Of a stretch of 64,000 nt of DNA, positions 54,100 to 62,955 are shown piece by piece. The stretch's first letter is position 1, and each line of letters begins with the position of its first letter. The position numbers were made by a program, and so were the translations under genes. The DNA comes from Desulfurobacterium pacificum (GTDB taxonomy: Bacteria; Aquificota; Aquificia; Desulfurobacteriales; Desulfurobacteriaceae). A model generated the notes under the pieces. The model was not told the DNA's origin and did not search any database. It was given only the letters and a program-made list of their open reading frames with translations. The DNA is taken from assembly GCF_900182835.1 (NCBI RefSeq), contig NZ_FXUB01000001.1:310001-374000 (forward strand), read 5' to 3'.

Positions 54100-54378
54100 A
54101 GTTTTAAGATTTTCATTTACCTCAACGGTTACACCAGCCTGTTCCAGCGCAGACCCGGCATTAGGACCTGCAGGCTTTTTTAATACCACTTTATCAACGC
54201 CAAGACTTAAAACGAACTGAGAAGCTTTAACGCCAGCTCCACCCGATGCAGAAGCACCCGGATTATCGTAGAAAGAAACTCTTCCATCTTCAATGACCGC
54301 AAAGAAAGGCGCCCTGCCAAACTCCTGAGAAATTTCAGCGTCCTCGCTCTTACTCAAAACCGGAACCAGCACTTTCAT
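54082..54378 (-). CDS. NifX/NifB-C-terminal-like (dinitrogenase Fe-Mo cofactor family) small protein, copy 1
   Basis: 98 residues from the ATG at 54378, which follows CCGGAGGTTGAA. MKVLVPVLS start, EFGRAPFFAVIEDG and the Gly-rich GASASGGAGVKAS are typical of the family that binds iron-molybdenum cofactor precursors; many members in non-fixers have an unknown role. Convergent with the ATPase pair. Confidence 0.85.
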   Translation of the reverse strand: MKVLVPVLSKSEDAEISQEFGRAPFFAVIEDGRVSFYDNPGASASGGAGVKASQFVLSLGVDKVVLKKPAGPNAGSALEQAGVTVEVNENLKTLKNLL

Positions 54379-54454
54379 TTCAACCTCCGGCAACTACAAA
54401 AGTTTGGAAGAATTGTATAATTTAAAGTAACTTCTATCACCTAAAAGGTGCAGA

Positions 54455-54739
54455 GTGATTAAATCCTTTTTAGACAAGGAAACCAGAGAACTTTTTGTAA
54501 AAGGAAAATGCAAATCTCTTCCTGCTAAAATACAACGAGTAGCAAGAAGAAAGTTATTCCAACTTGACAAAGCTAAAGTTCTTAATGATTTAAAAGCACC
54601 ACCAGGAAACAAATTGGAAGCTTTAAAGGGAAATCTAAAAGGATTCTACAGTATAAGGATAAACAGGCAATACAGGATTATATTTAAATTCGCAAATGGT
54701 AACGCTTACGATATTGCAATAGTGGACTACCACAAATAA
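54455..54739 (+). CDS. higB: HigB-type toxin (RelE/plasmid killer family)
   Basis: 94 residues, GTG start behind AAAGGTG. RelE-fold mRNA interferase pattern: FLDKETRELFVKGK, LKAPPGNKLEALKGNLKG, YSIRINRQYRIIFKF. The toxin-first order with the following HigA is characteristic. Confidence 0.88.
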   Translation: MIKSFLDKETRELFVKGKCKSLPAKIQRVARRKLFQLDKAKVLNDLKAPPGNKLEALKGNLKGFYSIRINRQYRIIFKFANGNAYDIAIVDYHK

Positions 54740-54759
54740 CCTAATAAGAGGCTAAATCT

Positions 54760-55104
54760 ATGGTTATTAAACTAAGCAAACTGGAAAAAACAATAAAAAA
54801 AGCAGAAGCTTTTCCACCAGTTGATATTTTGGAACTTGAAGCTCCTCCCACCCATCCGGGTGAAATTCTAAGAGAAGAATTTTTAAAACCTCTTAATCTA
54901 ACTCCTCAGGAATTAGCAAAAGAATTGAAGATTCCAATAGAAACTATTGATGAACTGATAAAAGAAAAACGCCCCATGTCGCCAGAAATAGCTATAAAAC
55001 TTTCTAAAAGATTTGGAACAACACCTCAATTCTGGATGGGATTTCAAGTGGATTACGACTTGTGGAAAGCAGCAAAAGAAATGAAAATAGCAAATGTTGG
55101 ATAA
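54760..55104 (+). CDS. higA: HigA-type antitoxin
   Basis: 114 residues. PPTHPGEILREEFLKPLNLTP opens an XRE helix-turn-helix domain (about 25-85), with TTPQFWMGFQVDYDLW at its end, both diagnostic of HigA. It likely represses its own promoter. Located between two NifX-like genes, so the module interrupts that cluster. Confidence 0.9.
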   Translation: MVIKLSKLEKTIKKAEAFPPVDILELEAPPTHPGEILREEFLKPLNLTPQELAKELKIPIETIDELIKEKRPMSPEIAIKLSKRFGTTPQFWMGFQVDYDLWKAAKEMKIANVG

Positions 55105-55122
55105 CCTGAAAGGAGGTCAGCC

Positions 55123-55506
55123 ATGAAAATAGCCGTTCCGATAGAGGAAGTAAACGGCCTTGAAAGCAGAATCTGTGAACACTTCGGTAGAGCACCTTAC
55201 TTTGCGATAGTAACTGTTGAAGGTGAAGAAGCGAAGATAGACGTTTACGAAAATCCCGCCCTACAGGACCACCGCCCCGGACTGCTACCAGAAATGTTAC
55301 GTTCCTTAGGAGTTGAAAAGCTTATAGCAAGAGGAGTAGGAAGGAGAGCTGAAATCCTGTTTAATGAATTGGGGATAGAAGTAATAAAAGGCGTATCCGG
55401 AACGTTAGGCGAAGCGTTAGAAAGGTTTTTAGAAGGAACGCTAACAGGAAACCCAGACTACGAACCGGAAGATAGGCACGGAGAGTGTGAACATCACGAC
55501 CACTAA
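55123..55506 (+). CDS. NifX/NifB-C-terminal-like small protein, copy 2, with His-rich tail
   Basis: 127 residues. MKIAVPIEEV, EHFGRAPYFAIVTVEG and GRRAEILFNELGIEVIKG match the dinitrogenase iron-molybdenum cofactor family. The C-terminus ends HGECEHHDH, a likely metal-binding tail absent from copy 1. ATG behind AAAGGAGGTCAGCC. It overlaps the convergent polA stop by 4 bases. Confidence 0.85.
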   Translation: MKIAVPIEEVNGLESRICEHFGRAPYFAIVTVEGEEAKIDVYENPALQDHRPGLLPEMLRSLGVEKLIARGVGRRAEILFNELGIEVIKGVSGTLGEALERFLEGTLTGNPDYEPEDRHGECEHHDH

Positions 55507-58007
55507 CTCCAGTGCTTCCCGGACTCCACATCAACCGATAGGGGAACGCTCAAACGGACAACAGATTCCATTACCTCTTTTACCTTTTCTCTAACCTCCT
55601 TCTCCGCCTCCTGCGGCGCTTCAACAACAATTTCATCGTGAACCTGAAGAATCATAAAAGCGTCAAACTCTTCTAAAGGTTTAAGAAGCTCTATCATCGC
55701 CAGCTTCATAATATCAGCAGCCGTCCCCTGAATGGTAGCGTTAACCGCTGCCCTCTCACCAAAGTTTCTGATGTTTTTGTTCGGTGATTTAAGCTCCGGC
55801 AGAGGTCTCTTTCTGCCAAAAAGGGTTTTTACGTAACCTTTCTTATGAGCTTCTTCTATCGTTGAATCTATGTATTCCTTGACTTTCGGAAACTTCTTAA
55901 AGTATGTATCTATATACGCTGCAGCCTCTTCAACGGGAATTCCCAATCTTTCTGCAAGCCCGTGTGGACTCATTCCGTAGATGATTCCAAAGTTAACGGT
56001 CTTCGCCACCCTTCTCAAACGCTCATCTACCTGACCGAAAAGGTGGTAAGCCGTTTCTGAATGAACATCTTTACCTTCTCTGTAAGCGTTTATCAACTTT
56101 TCATCGCCGCTCAAGTGTGCAAGAATTCTCAGTTCAATCTGAGAGTAATCAGCCCAGACGAGAGTTTTACCTTCAGGCGCTTCTACGGCGTAGCGTATCT
56201 TTTTCGAAATTTCGTCAGAAACGGGAAGGTTCTGCAGGTTCGGTTCGGCAGAAGAAAGCCTCCCTGTAGCTGTTCCAGTTTGAATGAAGGTAGTATGAAC
56301 CCTTCCCTTTTCATCAATATGCTTGAGAATTCCCTTCACGAAGGTGCTGTTAAGCTTTGAAAGTTTCCTGTATTCAAGGAGAAGCTTTGCTATTTCATGA
56401 CCTTCAAGAGCTAAAGTCGTTAGAGTTTCAACGTCTGTTGAATAACCGGTTTTCGTCTTTTTAAGAGGTTTGAGTTTTAACTTCTCAAACAGAATTCTCG
56501 CAAGCTGTTTCGTGGAATTGACGTTAAACTCTTCACCTGCTATGGAATGTATCTCTTTTTTTATCTCTCTACACTTCTCATCAAGTTCTTTCCCAAAGCG
56601 TTCAAGGTATTTCCTGTTAAAAGGAACGCCTGCTTTTTCCATTCTGTATAAAACGTAAATGAGCGGATGTTCTATCTCCTCGTAGAGAGAATAAAGGTTC
56701 TGCCTTTTAAGGTCTGAAACGACTTTTCTTCCAAATTCAATAACGTGAGGAGCGTAAGGAGGAAGTTCCTTAATTCCCACCGTTCCAGTGTGCATTTCAA
56801 TAAGCGTTTTAGCCGAATAGCTTTTCAAAAGTGGATTGAGAAGGTAGTAGGCAATAGAAAGGTCAATCACTTTATCTTTTAAATTTTCAAGCCCCGTTTT
56901 ATGCAGGAAAGATTTAAAATCAAATGTAAATACTCTCTTGCTGAGAGCGGTAAACTTTTCTAATTCATGAGGTTCTATTTCCGTGTAACCATCTTTAACT
57001 GCAACGGTTAACGGGCTTTCGTGAATTAAAGCTACATCCGGCATAGAAAAAAGGTCGTTGGCACTCAACCTTTCTAAAAGTTCTTCTTTAGTGATTTTTT
57101 CAAACCTTTTAGCACTTTCTTCTTCAAACTTAACGTCAGGGAAGAGCTTTTTTACTTCCTCAACAACGCTTTTCATTTCAAGTTCTTTAAACAGCTTCTT
57201 TAAACATTCAGCGTCAGGTTTCCTCACTTTAAGGTCTTCAAGTTTCACATCAATGGGAACGTTTGTGTCTATAACAGCCAACTTCTTACTCAGAAAAGCC
57301 TGCTCTTTATACTCTTCTAAAAGTTTTCTTCTCTTAGGTGTAAGTTTCTTAAGACTTTCGTATATGTCTTCAAGGCTTCCGAACTGCTGTATCAGTTTTA
57401 GAGCAGTCTTTTCGCCAATTCCCGGAACGCCTGGGATGTTATCTATGGAATCACCTGAAAGTCCGAAAACGTCGGGAAGTTTATCAGGCTCTATTCCATA
57501 CTTTCCTTTAAACGTTTTAAGGTCGTAAATCTCTTTCTTGCCCGTTCTGTTTGAAATGGCAACGATGGAAACGTGCTCATTTATGAGCTGCCTCATATCT
57601 TTGTCAGGCGTAATGATAACGACTTCGTAACCTTCCTGTGAAAGCCTTTTTGAAAGAGTGCCTAAAACGTCGTCGGCTTCGTAACCTTCCTTTTCAATGA
57701 CAGGAATGCCTAAACATTTAAGAAACTTTTTTATGTAAGGCAGCTGTATTTTAAAGCTGTCAGGCGTCGGTTTTCTATTCGCTTTGTAATCTTTAGATAT
57801 TTCGTTTCTAAACGTTTTTTTACCGACATCAAAGGCAACGGCAACGTATTCAGGCTTGTTAAAATCTTTGTAGAGTTTTAAAAACATTCTTATAAAACCG
57901 AAAACGGCGTTTGTGGGTAAACCTTTACTCGTTGAAAGTCCCTGTATTGCGTAAAAGGCTCTGTATGCAAGGCTCGTTCCGTCAAAAAGGTAAACCTTTT
58001 TACTCAT
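55503..58007 (-). CDS. polA: DNA polymerase I
   Basis: 834 residues, close to Taq polymerase. 5'-3' nuclease domain (1-290: VYLFDGTSLAYRAFYA, GYEADDVLGTL, SGDSIDNIPGVPGIGEKTA). The middle 3'-5' exonuclease region (about 310-420) lacks the DxE motif, so proofreading is probably lost. Polymerase domain with ADYSQIELRILAHLSGD (motif A), RRVAKTVNFGIIYG (motif B), and LQVHDEIVVEAP (motif C). ATG at 58007 lies eight bases after AAGGAG and overlaps murC. Confidence 0.95.
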   Translation of the reverse strand: MSKKVYLFDGTSLAYRAFYAIQGLSTSKGLPTNAVFGFIRMFLKLYKDFNKPEYVAVAFDVGKKTFRNEISKDYKANRKPTPDSFKIQLPYIKKFLKCLGIPVIEKEGYEADDVLGTLSKRLSQEGYEVVIITPDKDMRQLINEHVSIVAISNRTGKKEIYDLKTFKGKYGIEPDKLPDVFGLSGDSIDNIPGVPGIGEKTALKLIQQFGSLEDIYESLKKLTPKRRKLLEEYKEQAFLSKKLAVIDTNVPIDVKLEDLKVRKPDAECLKKLFKELEMKSVVEEVKKLFPDVKFEEESAKRFEKITKEELLERLSANDLFSMPDVALIHESPLTVAVKDGYTEIEPHELEKFTALSKRVFTFDFKSFLHKTGLENLKDKVIDLSIAYYLLNPLLKSYSAKTLIEMHTGTVGIKELPPYAPHVIEFGRKVVSDLKRQNLYSLYEEIEHPLIYVLYRMEKAGVPFNRKYLERFGKELDEKCREIKKEIHSIAGEEFNVNSTKQLARILFEKLKLKPLKKTKTGYSTDVETLTTLALEGHEIAKLLLEYRKLSKLNSTFVKGILKHIDEKGRVHTTFIQTGTATGRLSSAEPNLQNLPVSDEISKKIRYAVEAPEGKTLVWADYSQIELRILAHLSGDEKLINAYREGKDVHSETAYHLFGQVDERLRRVAKTVNFGIIYGMSPHGLAERLGIPVEEAAAYIDTYFKKFPKVKEYIDSTIEEAHKKGYVKTLFGRKRPLPELKSPNKNIRNFGERAAVNATIQGTAADIMKLAMIELLKPLEEFDAFMILQVHDEIVVEAPQEAEKEVREKVKEVMESVVRLSVPLSVDVESGKHWS

Positions 58008-59355
58008 CAATTTCACTCCTTATAAGGTCAAAGGCTTTTGTGATGTCTCCTGCTCCCATTGAGAGGAACACGTCGCCCTGTTTGAGGTTGGCGGAAATTC
58101 TTTTGCAGGCTTTCTCAAGACTTCCAAGATAAACGGCACCGCACTCTTTAGCAAGTTTCTCGGCATCTATCCCTTCTATCTCTTTTTCGCCTGCGGGGTA
58201 TATATCGCAGATGAAGAGGTCAGGAATGGCTTTTAAAACCCTGACAAACTCTTTCCAGAGAATTTTAGTCCTTGAATACCTGTGAGGCTGGAAAAGAACG
58301 ACTATCTTGCGGTTCGGGAAAGCCTTTCTAACAGCGCTGTAAGTAGCCTTTATTTCTGAAGGATGGTGGGCGTAATCGTCAATAAAGGTAATACCCTTAA
58401 CCGTTCCTTTCAGTTCCATTCTGCGACTGGCGTTTCTGAACTGTTCAAGGTATTCTGCAACTTCAGAGAAAGGAATACCAGCCTCAAGGCAAACCGCTAC
58501 CGTTGCTATTGCGTTTAAAACGTTATGTTCTCCCGGAACGTTAAGCTTTACGTTACCAAGCTTATCGCCTCTGTAGTAAATCTCAAAGAAACTGCCCAGA
58601 CCCTTATAGACAACTGACGGTGCGTAAAAGTCCCAGTTTTCTGAAAAACCGTAGGTTGACTTCCTTTTATAAACTTTTTCAAGGATGTTCCTTACGTTCG
58701 GACATTCACCGCACAGGAAAACTTTGCCGTAAAAAGCCACCCTGTTTGCAAATTCAACAAAAGCAGATTTAAGGTTTTCAAGACTGCCGTAAAAGTCTAA
58801 GTGGTCTCTATCTATGTTCGTTATAACAGAGAGGGTGGGGGAAAGCTTCAAAAACGTTCCATCGCTCTCATCAGCTTCTGCTATGAGCCAGTCGCCGTCT
58901 CCCGATTGAGCGTTTATTCCGCCTAAAAGAGAAAGCCTTCCGCCTACTAAAATTGTAGGGTTAAGACCGGCACTGTAGAAAACCGTTGATATCATTGAAC
59001 TTGTAGTGGTTTTGCCGTGAGTTCCCGCTACTGCAATGCCTTCTTTGAAGCGCATAACGTCGGAAAGGATGTCGGAGCGGGGGAGGGTGGGGATTTTTCT
59101 CCTTTTAGCTTCTACAATCTCAACGTTATCGCTCTTAACGGCTGAAGAGTAAATAACGATATCTGCACCTTTAACGTTTTCAGGGGAATGTCCTATAAAA
59201 ACTTTTATTCCTTTCTCTCTCAGTTTCTGCGTCATTACCGATTCTTTTATATCAGAACCGGAAACCTCATAACCTCTATCTTTAAGAATCAGAGCAATTC
59301 CTGACATTCCTATTCCGCCTATACCTACAACGTGAACCTTCAACCGTTTTTCCAT
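58000..59355 (-). CDS. murC: UDP-N-acetylmuramate--L-alanine ligase
   Basis: Adds L-Ala to UDP-MurNAc in peptidoglycan synthesis. 451 residues. VVGIGGIGMSGIALIL (UDP-binding Rossmann), ATP loop VAGTHGKTTTSSMIS, EADESDGTFLKLSPT, and FIDDYAHHPSEIKAT. The 59074-59098 stretch inside this gene carries the best single copy of the G-tract/GGGGATTTTT motif. Confidence 0.96.
   Translation of the reverse strand: MEKRLKVHVVGIGGIGMSGIALILKDRGYEVSGSDIKESVMTQKLREKGIKVFIGHSPENVKGADIVIYSSAVKSDNVEIVEAKRRKIPTLPRSDILSDVMRFKEGIAVAGTHGKTTTSSMISTVFYSAGLNPTILVGGRLSLLGGINAQSGDGDWLIAEADESDGTFLKLSPTLSVITNIDRDHLDFYGSLENLKSAFVEFANRVAFYGKVFLCGECPNVRNILEKVYKRKSTYGFSENWDFYAPSVVYKGLGSFFEIYYRGDKLGNVKLNVPGEHNVLNAIATVAVCLEAGIPFSEVAEYLEQFRNASRRMELKGTVKGITFIDDYAHHPSEIKATYSAVRKAFPNRKIVVLFQPHRYSRTKILWKEFVRVLKAIPDLFICDIYPAGEKEIEGIDAEKLAKECGAVYLGSLEKACKRISANLKQGDVFLSMGAGDITKAFDLIRSEIDE
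59074..59098 (+). repeat. G-tract/GGGGATTTTT motif, strongest copy
   Basis: GGAGCGGGGGAGGGTGGGG followed by ATTTTT. The motif recurs across the window in both orientations; see findings. Here it is antisense to murC, where the protein reads KIPTLPRS. Confidence 0.6.
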
Positions 59356-59428
59356 TGTATCTCCGTAAACCTATATTAATAGCTGGTAGAATTGTAGAAC
59401 AAAATTAAGCTACAAAAGCAGGAAAACA

Positions 59429-60310
59429 ATGGAAGGAATAGTTACAGAAAGAGCAGGACAGAAAATCACCGTTTTAATTCCAGAGGAAAGTAAAGAATAC
59501 CGCGGAATACCTTTAGGAAAGGTCAGGAAGAAAGAGAAAATCTTCGCAGGCGACTACGTGGAAGGCAGAGTCGTTGATTCACAAACGTTTGCCATAGAAA
59601 AGGTAAAAGAGAGGAAAAACTTACTTATAAGACCTCCCATTGCCAATGTTGATAGAGTAGTAATAGTTTCAACAATCCAGAACCCTCCGTTCCAGAACTA
59701 TTTACTTGATAACCTATTAGTAGTTTACGACTTTTTAGGGCTTGAGACTTTAATAGTGTTCAATAAAGTAGATGCGTTAGATGAAACGGGAAAAGAAGAA
59801 CTTAAAAAGTGGGAAGACATATACAGAAACGCAGGTCATAAGATTTTCCGCACAAGTGCTCAAACGGGCGAAGGAATAGAAGAGTTAAAAAACGAACTAT
59901 CAGAGGGAATAACTATATTTGCAGGGGCTTCCGGCGTAGGGAAAAGTTCTCTTATATCAAAAATTACAGGCGTAGAGCTAAAAGTTGGGGAAGTAAGCAG
60001 TAAAACGGAAAGAGGTAAACACACCACAAGAGAAGTAAGGCTTATACCCTTTAGAAACGGGTTTATAGGGGATGCGCCGGGATTTTCACGAGTGGAAGCT
60101 TTAAACTTTATGGAAAAGGAAGAAGTGAGAAACCACTTTCCCGAGTTCTTAAGATACGAATGTAAATTTTCCGACTGTATGCATTTAAACGAAGACGGAT
60201 GTCAGGTAAGAGAAGCCCTTAAAAAAGGCGAAATATCCTGCGAACGGTTTAAAAGTTACTTAAAGATGATTCACGAATACGTTGACTGGCTAAACGAAGT
60301 TTGCTCTTAA
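59429..60310 (+). CDS. rsgA: Ribosome small subunit biogenesis GTPase RsgA
   Basis: 293 residues. N-terminal OB fold, then a circularly permuted GTPase: VFNKVDALDE (G4) precedes the P-loop GASGVGKSSLISKITG, then TTREVRLIPF and DAPGFSRVE. C-terminal zinc site with Cys and His in CKFSDCMHLNEDGCQV. Matures the 30S subunit. Confidence 0.95.
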   Translation: MEGIVTERAGQKITVLIPEESKEYRGIPLGKVRKKEKIFAGDYVEGRVVDSQTFAIEKVKERKNLLIRPPIANVDRVVIVSTIQNPPFQNYLLDNLLVVYDFLGLETLIVFNKVDALDETGKEELKKWEDIYRNAGHKIFRTSAQTGEGIEELKNELSEGITIFAGASGVGKSSLISKITGVELKVGEVSSKTERGKHTTREVRLIPFRNGFIGDAPGFSRVEALNFMEKEEVRNHFPEFLRYECKFSDCMHLNEDGCQVREALKKGEISCERFKSYLKMIHEYVDWLNEVCS

Positions 60311-60322
60311 AGGAAGATAAGG

Positions 60323-61114
60323 ATGAAAGTAACGACTAAAACGTTTTTAGAAAAGAAACGAAAAGGTGAGAAAATAACCGTTTTAACCGCATACGATTAC
60401 CTGACGGCAAAAATCGTTGACAGCGCGGGAGTTGATGCAATACTGGTGGGCGACTCTTTGGGAATGGTAGTTTTGGGATATCCATCAACAGTGCCGGTCA
60501 CATTAGAGGAGATGATTCACCACACAAAAGCTGTAGTTAGAGGAAGAAAGCGCGCAATGGTGATAATGGACATGCCGTTTTTAAGCTACCAAACGGGAAT
60601 AAGAGATGCCATCTTAAACGCCGGCAGAGCTTTGAAAGAAACGTTGTGCGACGCTGTAAAAATAGAAGGCGGTGTAGAACAATCTGAAACTATAAAAGCG
60701 CTGGTTGATGCTGGAATTCCCGTCATGGGACATATCGGCTTACAACCGCAGAAGATAAACGTTTACGGCAGTTACGATGTAAGAGGGAAAGGAGAAGAAA
60801 GGAAAAAATTGATTGAAGATGCCAAAGCAGTTGAAGAAGCTGGAGCCTTTGCTATTGTTTTAGAAAAAATACCTTCTGAACTTGCAAAAGAAATTACGGA
60901 AATGCTTTCAATCCCGACCATAGGTATAGGAGCAGGAAAGCACTGTGATGGACAGGTTCTGGTAACTCACGACCTTTTAGGACTCTTTGAAGATTTTAAA
61001 CCGAAATTTGTAAAGAGATACGCAGAATTAGGAAAAACTGCAAGAGAAGCCGTAAAAACATTTATAGAAGAAGTAAAAGAAGGAAAGTTCCCCTCAAAAG
61101 AACACGAGTTTTAA
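60323..61114 (+). CDS. panB: 3-methyl-2-oxobutanoate hydroxymethyltransferase
   Basis: Pantothenate/CoA pathway. 263 residues, standard length. [33 protein letters not shown] (metal Asp), [18 protein letters not shown], and [17 protein letters not shown]. Twelve bases after rsgA. Confidence 0.96.
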   Translation: MKVTTKTFLEKKRKGEKITVLTAYDYLTAKIVDSAGVDAILVGDSLGMVVLGYPSTVPVTLEEMIHHTKAVVRGRKRAMVIMDMPFLSYQTGIRDAILNAGRALKETLCDAVKIEGGVEQSETIKALVDAGIPVMGHIGLQPQKINVYGSYDVRGKGEERKKLIEDAKAVEEAGAFAIVLEKIPSELAKEITEMLSIPTIGIGAGKHCDGQVLVTHDLLGLFEDFKPKFVKRYAELGKTAREAVKTFIEEVKEGKFPSKEHEF

Positions 61115-61120
61115 TAGAAC

Positions 61121-62068
61121 ATGAAAAGCTTCAAGGTTACGGAAGAACTAAATAAAGAAAGGTTAGATGTTGTTCTATCTGAAAAAGCGGAAATTTCCCG
61201 CTCAAGAGCCAAATCTTTAATAGAAGAAGGTCTGGTTTCAGTAAACGATAAAGCAGTAACGAAACCCTCTCACAAGGTTAAAGTCGGCGACATCGTCACC
61301 TATGAAATTCCAGAACCAGAGCCTTTAGAAGCAAAACCTGAAGACATACCTATAGATATAGTGTATGAAGATAAAGACGTTCTGGTCATTAACAAACCTG
61401 CAGGACTTGTTGTTCACCCAGCCCCAGGACACGAAAGCGGAACTTTAGTTAACGCTGTTCTCTACCACTGCAAAGATTTACAGGGGATAAACGGCTGCCT
61501 GCGACCCGGCATCGTTCACAGGTTAGACAAAGATACGGCAGGACTCTTAGTAGTGGCAAAAAACGATGAAGCTCAACAATCACTTATAGAACAGTTTAAA
61601 AACAGAACGGTAGGAAGGTTCTACCGCGCCCTAATTTTAGGAATACCAAAAGAGAAGAAAAAGCGAATCGTTCTACCCATTGGAAGAGACAAGTTTGACA
61701 GGAAAAAATTCTCTCCAAACACTTCATCACCAAAAGAAGCCATAACTAACTATGAAGTGATAGCAGAGTTTCCTGAACGCAACGTAGCCGAAATTAGATG
61801 CAAACTTGAAACCGGAAGAACTCATCAAATTAGAGTTCACATGTCTCACCTGGGATATCCTTTGTTGGGCGATAAAACCTATGGTTTCAAACCTTCAAGA
61901 ATAAAGGACGAAAAACTCAAAAAACTTATAGAAGAAGCGAACATGCACATGCTCTGCGCTTACTACCTTGCTTTTGACCATCCAAGAACCGGCAAGAGAA
62001 TGGAATTTGAGATAGACCTTCCTGAAGGTTATAGAAGCGTTTTAAACTACCTTAAAGGTAACTCTTAG
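61121..62068 (+). CDS. rluD: RluD-type 23S rRNA pseudouridine synthase
   Basis: 315 residues. S4 RNA-binding domain at the N-terminus (about 10-75, SRSRAKSLIEEGLVSVN), catalytic HRLDKDTAGLLVVAK with the essential Asp near residue 136, and GRTHQIRVHMSHLGYPLLGD. Converges with and overlaps the third HepT gene by 17 bases. Confidence 0.93.
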   Translation: MKSFKVTEELNKERLDVVLSEKAEISRSRAKSLIEEGLVSVNDKAVTKPSHKVKVGDIVTYEIPEPEPLEAKPEDIPIDIVYEDKDVLVINKPAGLVVHPAPGHESGTLVNAVLYHCKDLQGINGCLRPGIVHRLDKDTAGLLVVAKNDEAQQSLIEQFKNRTVGRFYRALILGIPKEKKKRIVLPIGRDKFDRKKFSPNTSSPKEAITNYEVIAEFPERNVAEIRCKLETGRTHQIRVHMSHLGYPLLGDKTYGFKPSRIKDEKLKKLIEEANMHMLCAYYLAFDHPRTGKRMEFEIDLPEGYRSVLNYLKGNS

Positions 62069-62492
62069 CAAAGTTTATTACATTATCGCTTATTTTGAAA
62101 ACAACCGGTGTTTTTTCAAGAACGGCAAAAAATAAATCGTTTAGATTTTCAAATATGTATTCATGAGCTATGAGATTCCTTATATCTCTTAACTCTAAAA
62201 ACTCATCTGCACTGTCCACAAGACCTAACTTTTCAAGGTAATTGGCAACATCTATAAGCGTTCTCTTTTCTTCTCTTAAATAGTTGAGCAAGGAACGAAT
62301 GAAACGTGAAGTTAAGATATCAACGCTTCTGGCAAAGCGTGACGTCAGCGCTTCAAACTCCACTAACTCTTCTGAAGAATAGGAATCTTTCAAACCTATT
62401 TTTCTACATCGGTTATACGATTCTTCAAGAACTGAAAGGCTTTTTTCTAAAAGAGATATATTGTCAAGAAGAATTTCTTTTAAATCTTTCAC
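62052..62492 (-). CDS. HepT-family HEPN protein, module 3
   Basis: 146 residues, all helical. RX4HXY motif as RNLIAHEY (about residues 107-114). It follows its nucleotidyltransferase partner with a 4-base overlap. Sequence is clearly different from modules 1 and 2, so it is a separate acquisition rather than a local copy. Confidence 0.82.
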   Translation of the reverse strand: MKDLKEILLDNISLLEKSLSVLEESYNRCRKIGLKDSYSSEELVEFEALTSRFARSVDILTSRFIRSLLNYLREEKRTLIDVANYLEKLGLVDSADEFLELRDIRNLIAHEYIFENLNDLFFAVLEKTPVVFKISDNVINFAKSYL

Positions 62493-62776
62493 AGTTTCAC
62501 CCCTTCTTTGAGGGCGAGGGTTTTGAAGGGGGGATTTTCTTCTCTGGTAAAGGAAACTATATCTAATTTTTGTTCACCAAATTGTTTGTAAAACGCAGTC
62601 CTGATTTTAACCTTTTCCATCAAAGAAAGTCTCCTGTTACCAACAACTAAAATATCTATATCACCACCCTTCTTTTTATCATCCACTCTTGAACCGAAAA
62701 GATAAACTTCTGCATCAGGAAGGAATCTCTTAATTTCTTCCTTCAAAAATTCGGCAATCTCTTTTCCTAACCGCAT
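62489..62776 (-). CDS. MntA-type minimal nucleotidyltransferase, module 3
   Basis: 95 residues from the ATG at 62776 (TTGGAG six bases upstream; a longer frame to 62812 is less likely). Motif FGSRVDDKKKGGDIDILVVG has one residue fewer between GS and DxD than modules 1 and 2. LDIVSF supplies the third acidic residue. The 179-base gap upstream holds the divergent pilin promoter. Confidence 0.83.
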   Translation of the reverse strand: MRLGKEIAEFLKEEIKRFLPDAEVYLFGSRVDDKKKGGDIDILVVGNRRLSLMEKVKIRTAFYKQFGEQKLDIVSFTREENPPFKTLALKEGVKL

Positions 62777-62890
62777 TTTGAACTCCAATAAAAGGATTAT
62801 ACTAAAGAACAAAATTTACAATTCGCGACACACTTGTTGACAAAATTCGTCACAAAAGCACTATAAACACTTGAAAGATAACGAAAATTT

Positions 62891-62907
62891 TTGGCACAAC
62901 TATTGCT
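62891..62907 (+). promoter_or_regulatory. Sigma-54 promoter of the pilin gene
   Basis: TTGGCAC-N5-TTGCT, with GG (62893-62894) and GC (62905-62906) exactly ten bases apart, the -24/-12 consensus. It lies 49 bases before the pilin ATG. Upstream, AATTCGCGACACA (62820-62832) and AATTCGTCACA (62844-62854) form a direct-repeat-like pair that may be the enhancer for a PilR-type activator. Confidence 0.82.
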
Positions 62908-62955
62908 ATAATTAAAGTTAGAAAACAAAAACTTTACTTAGACAGGAGGTCTAAA

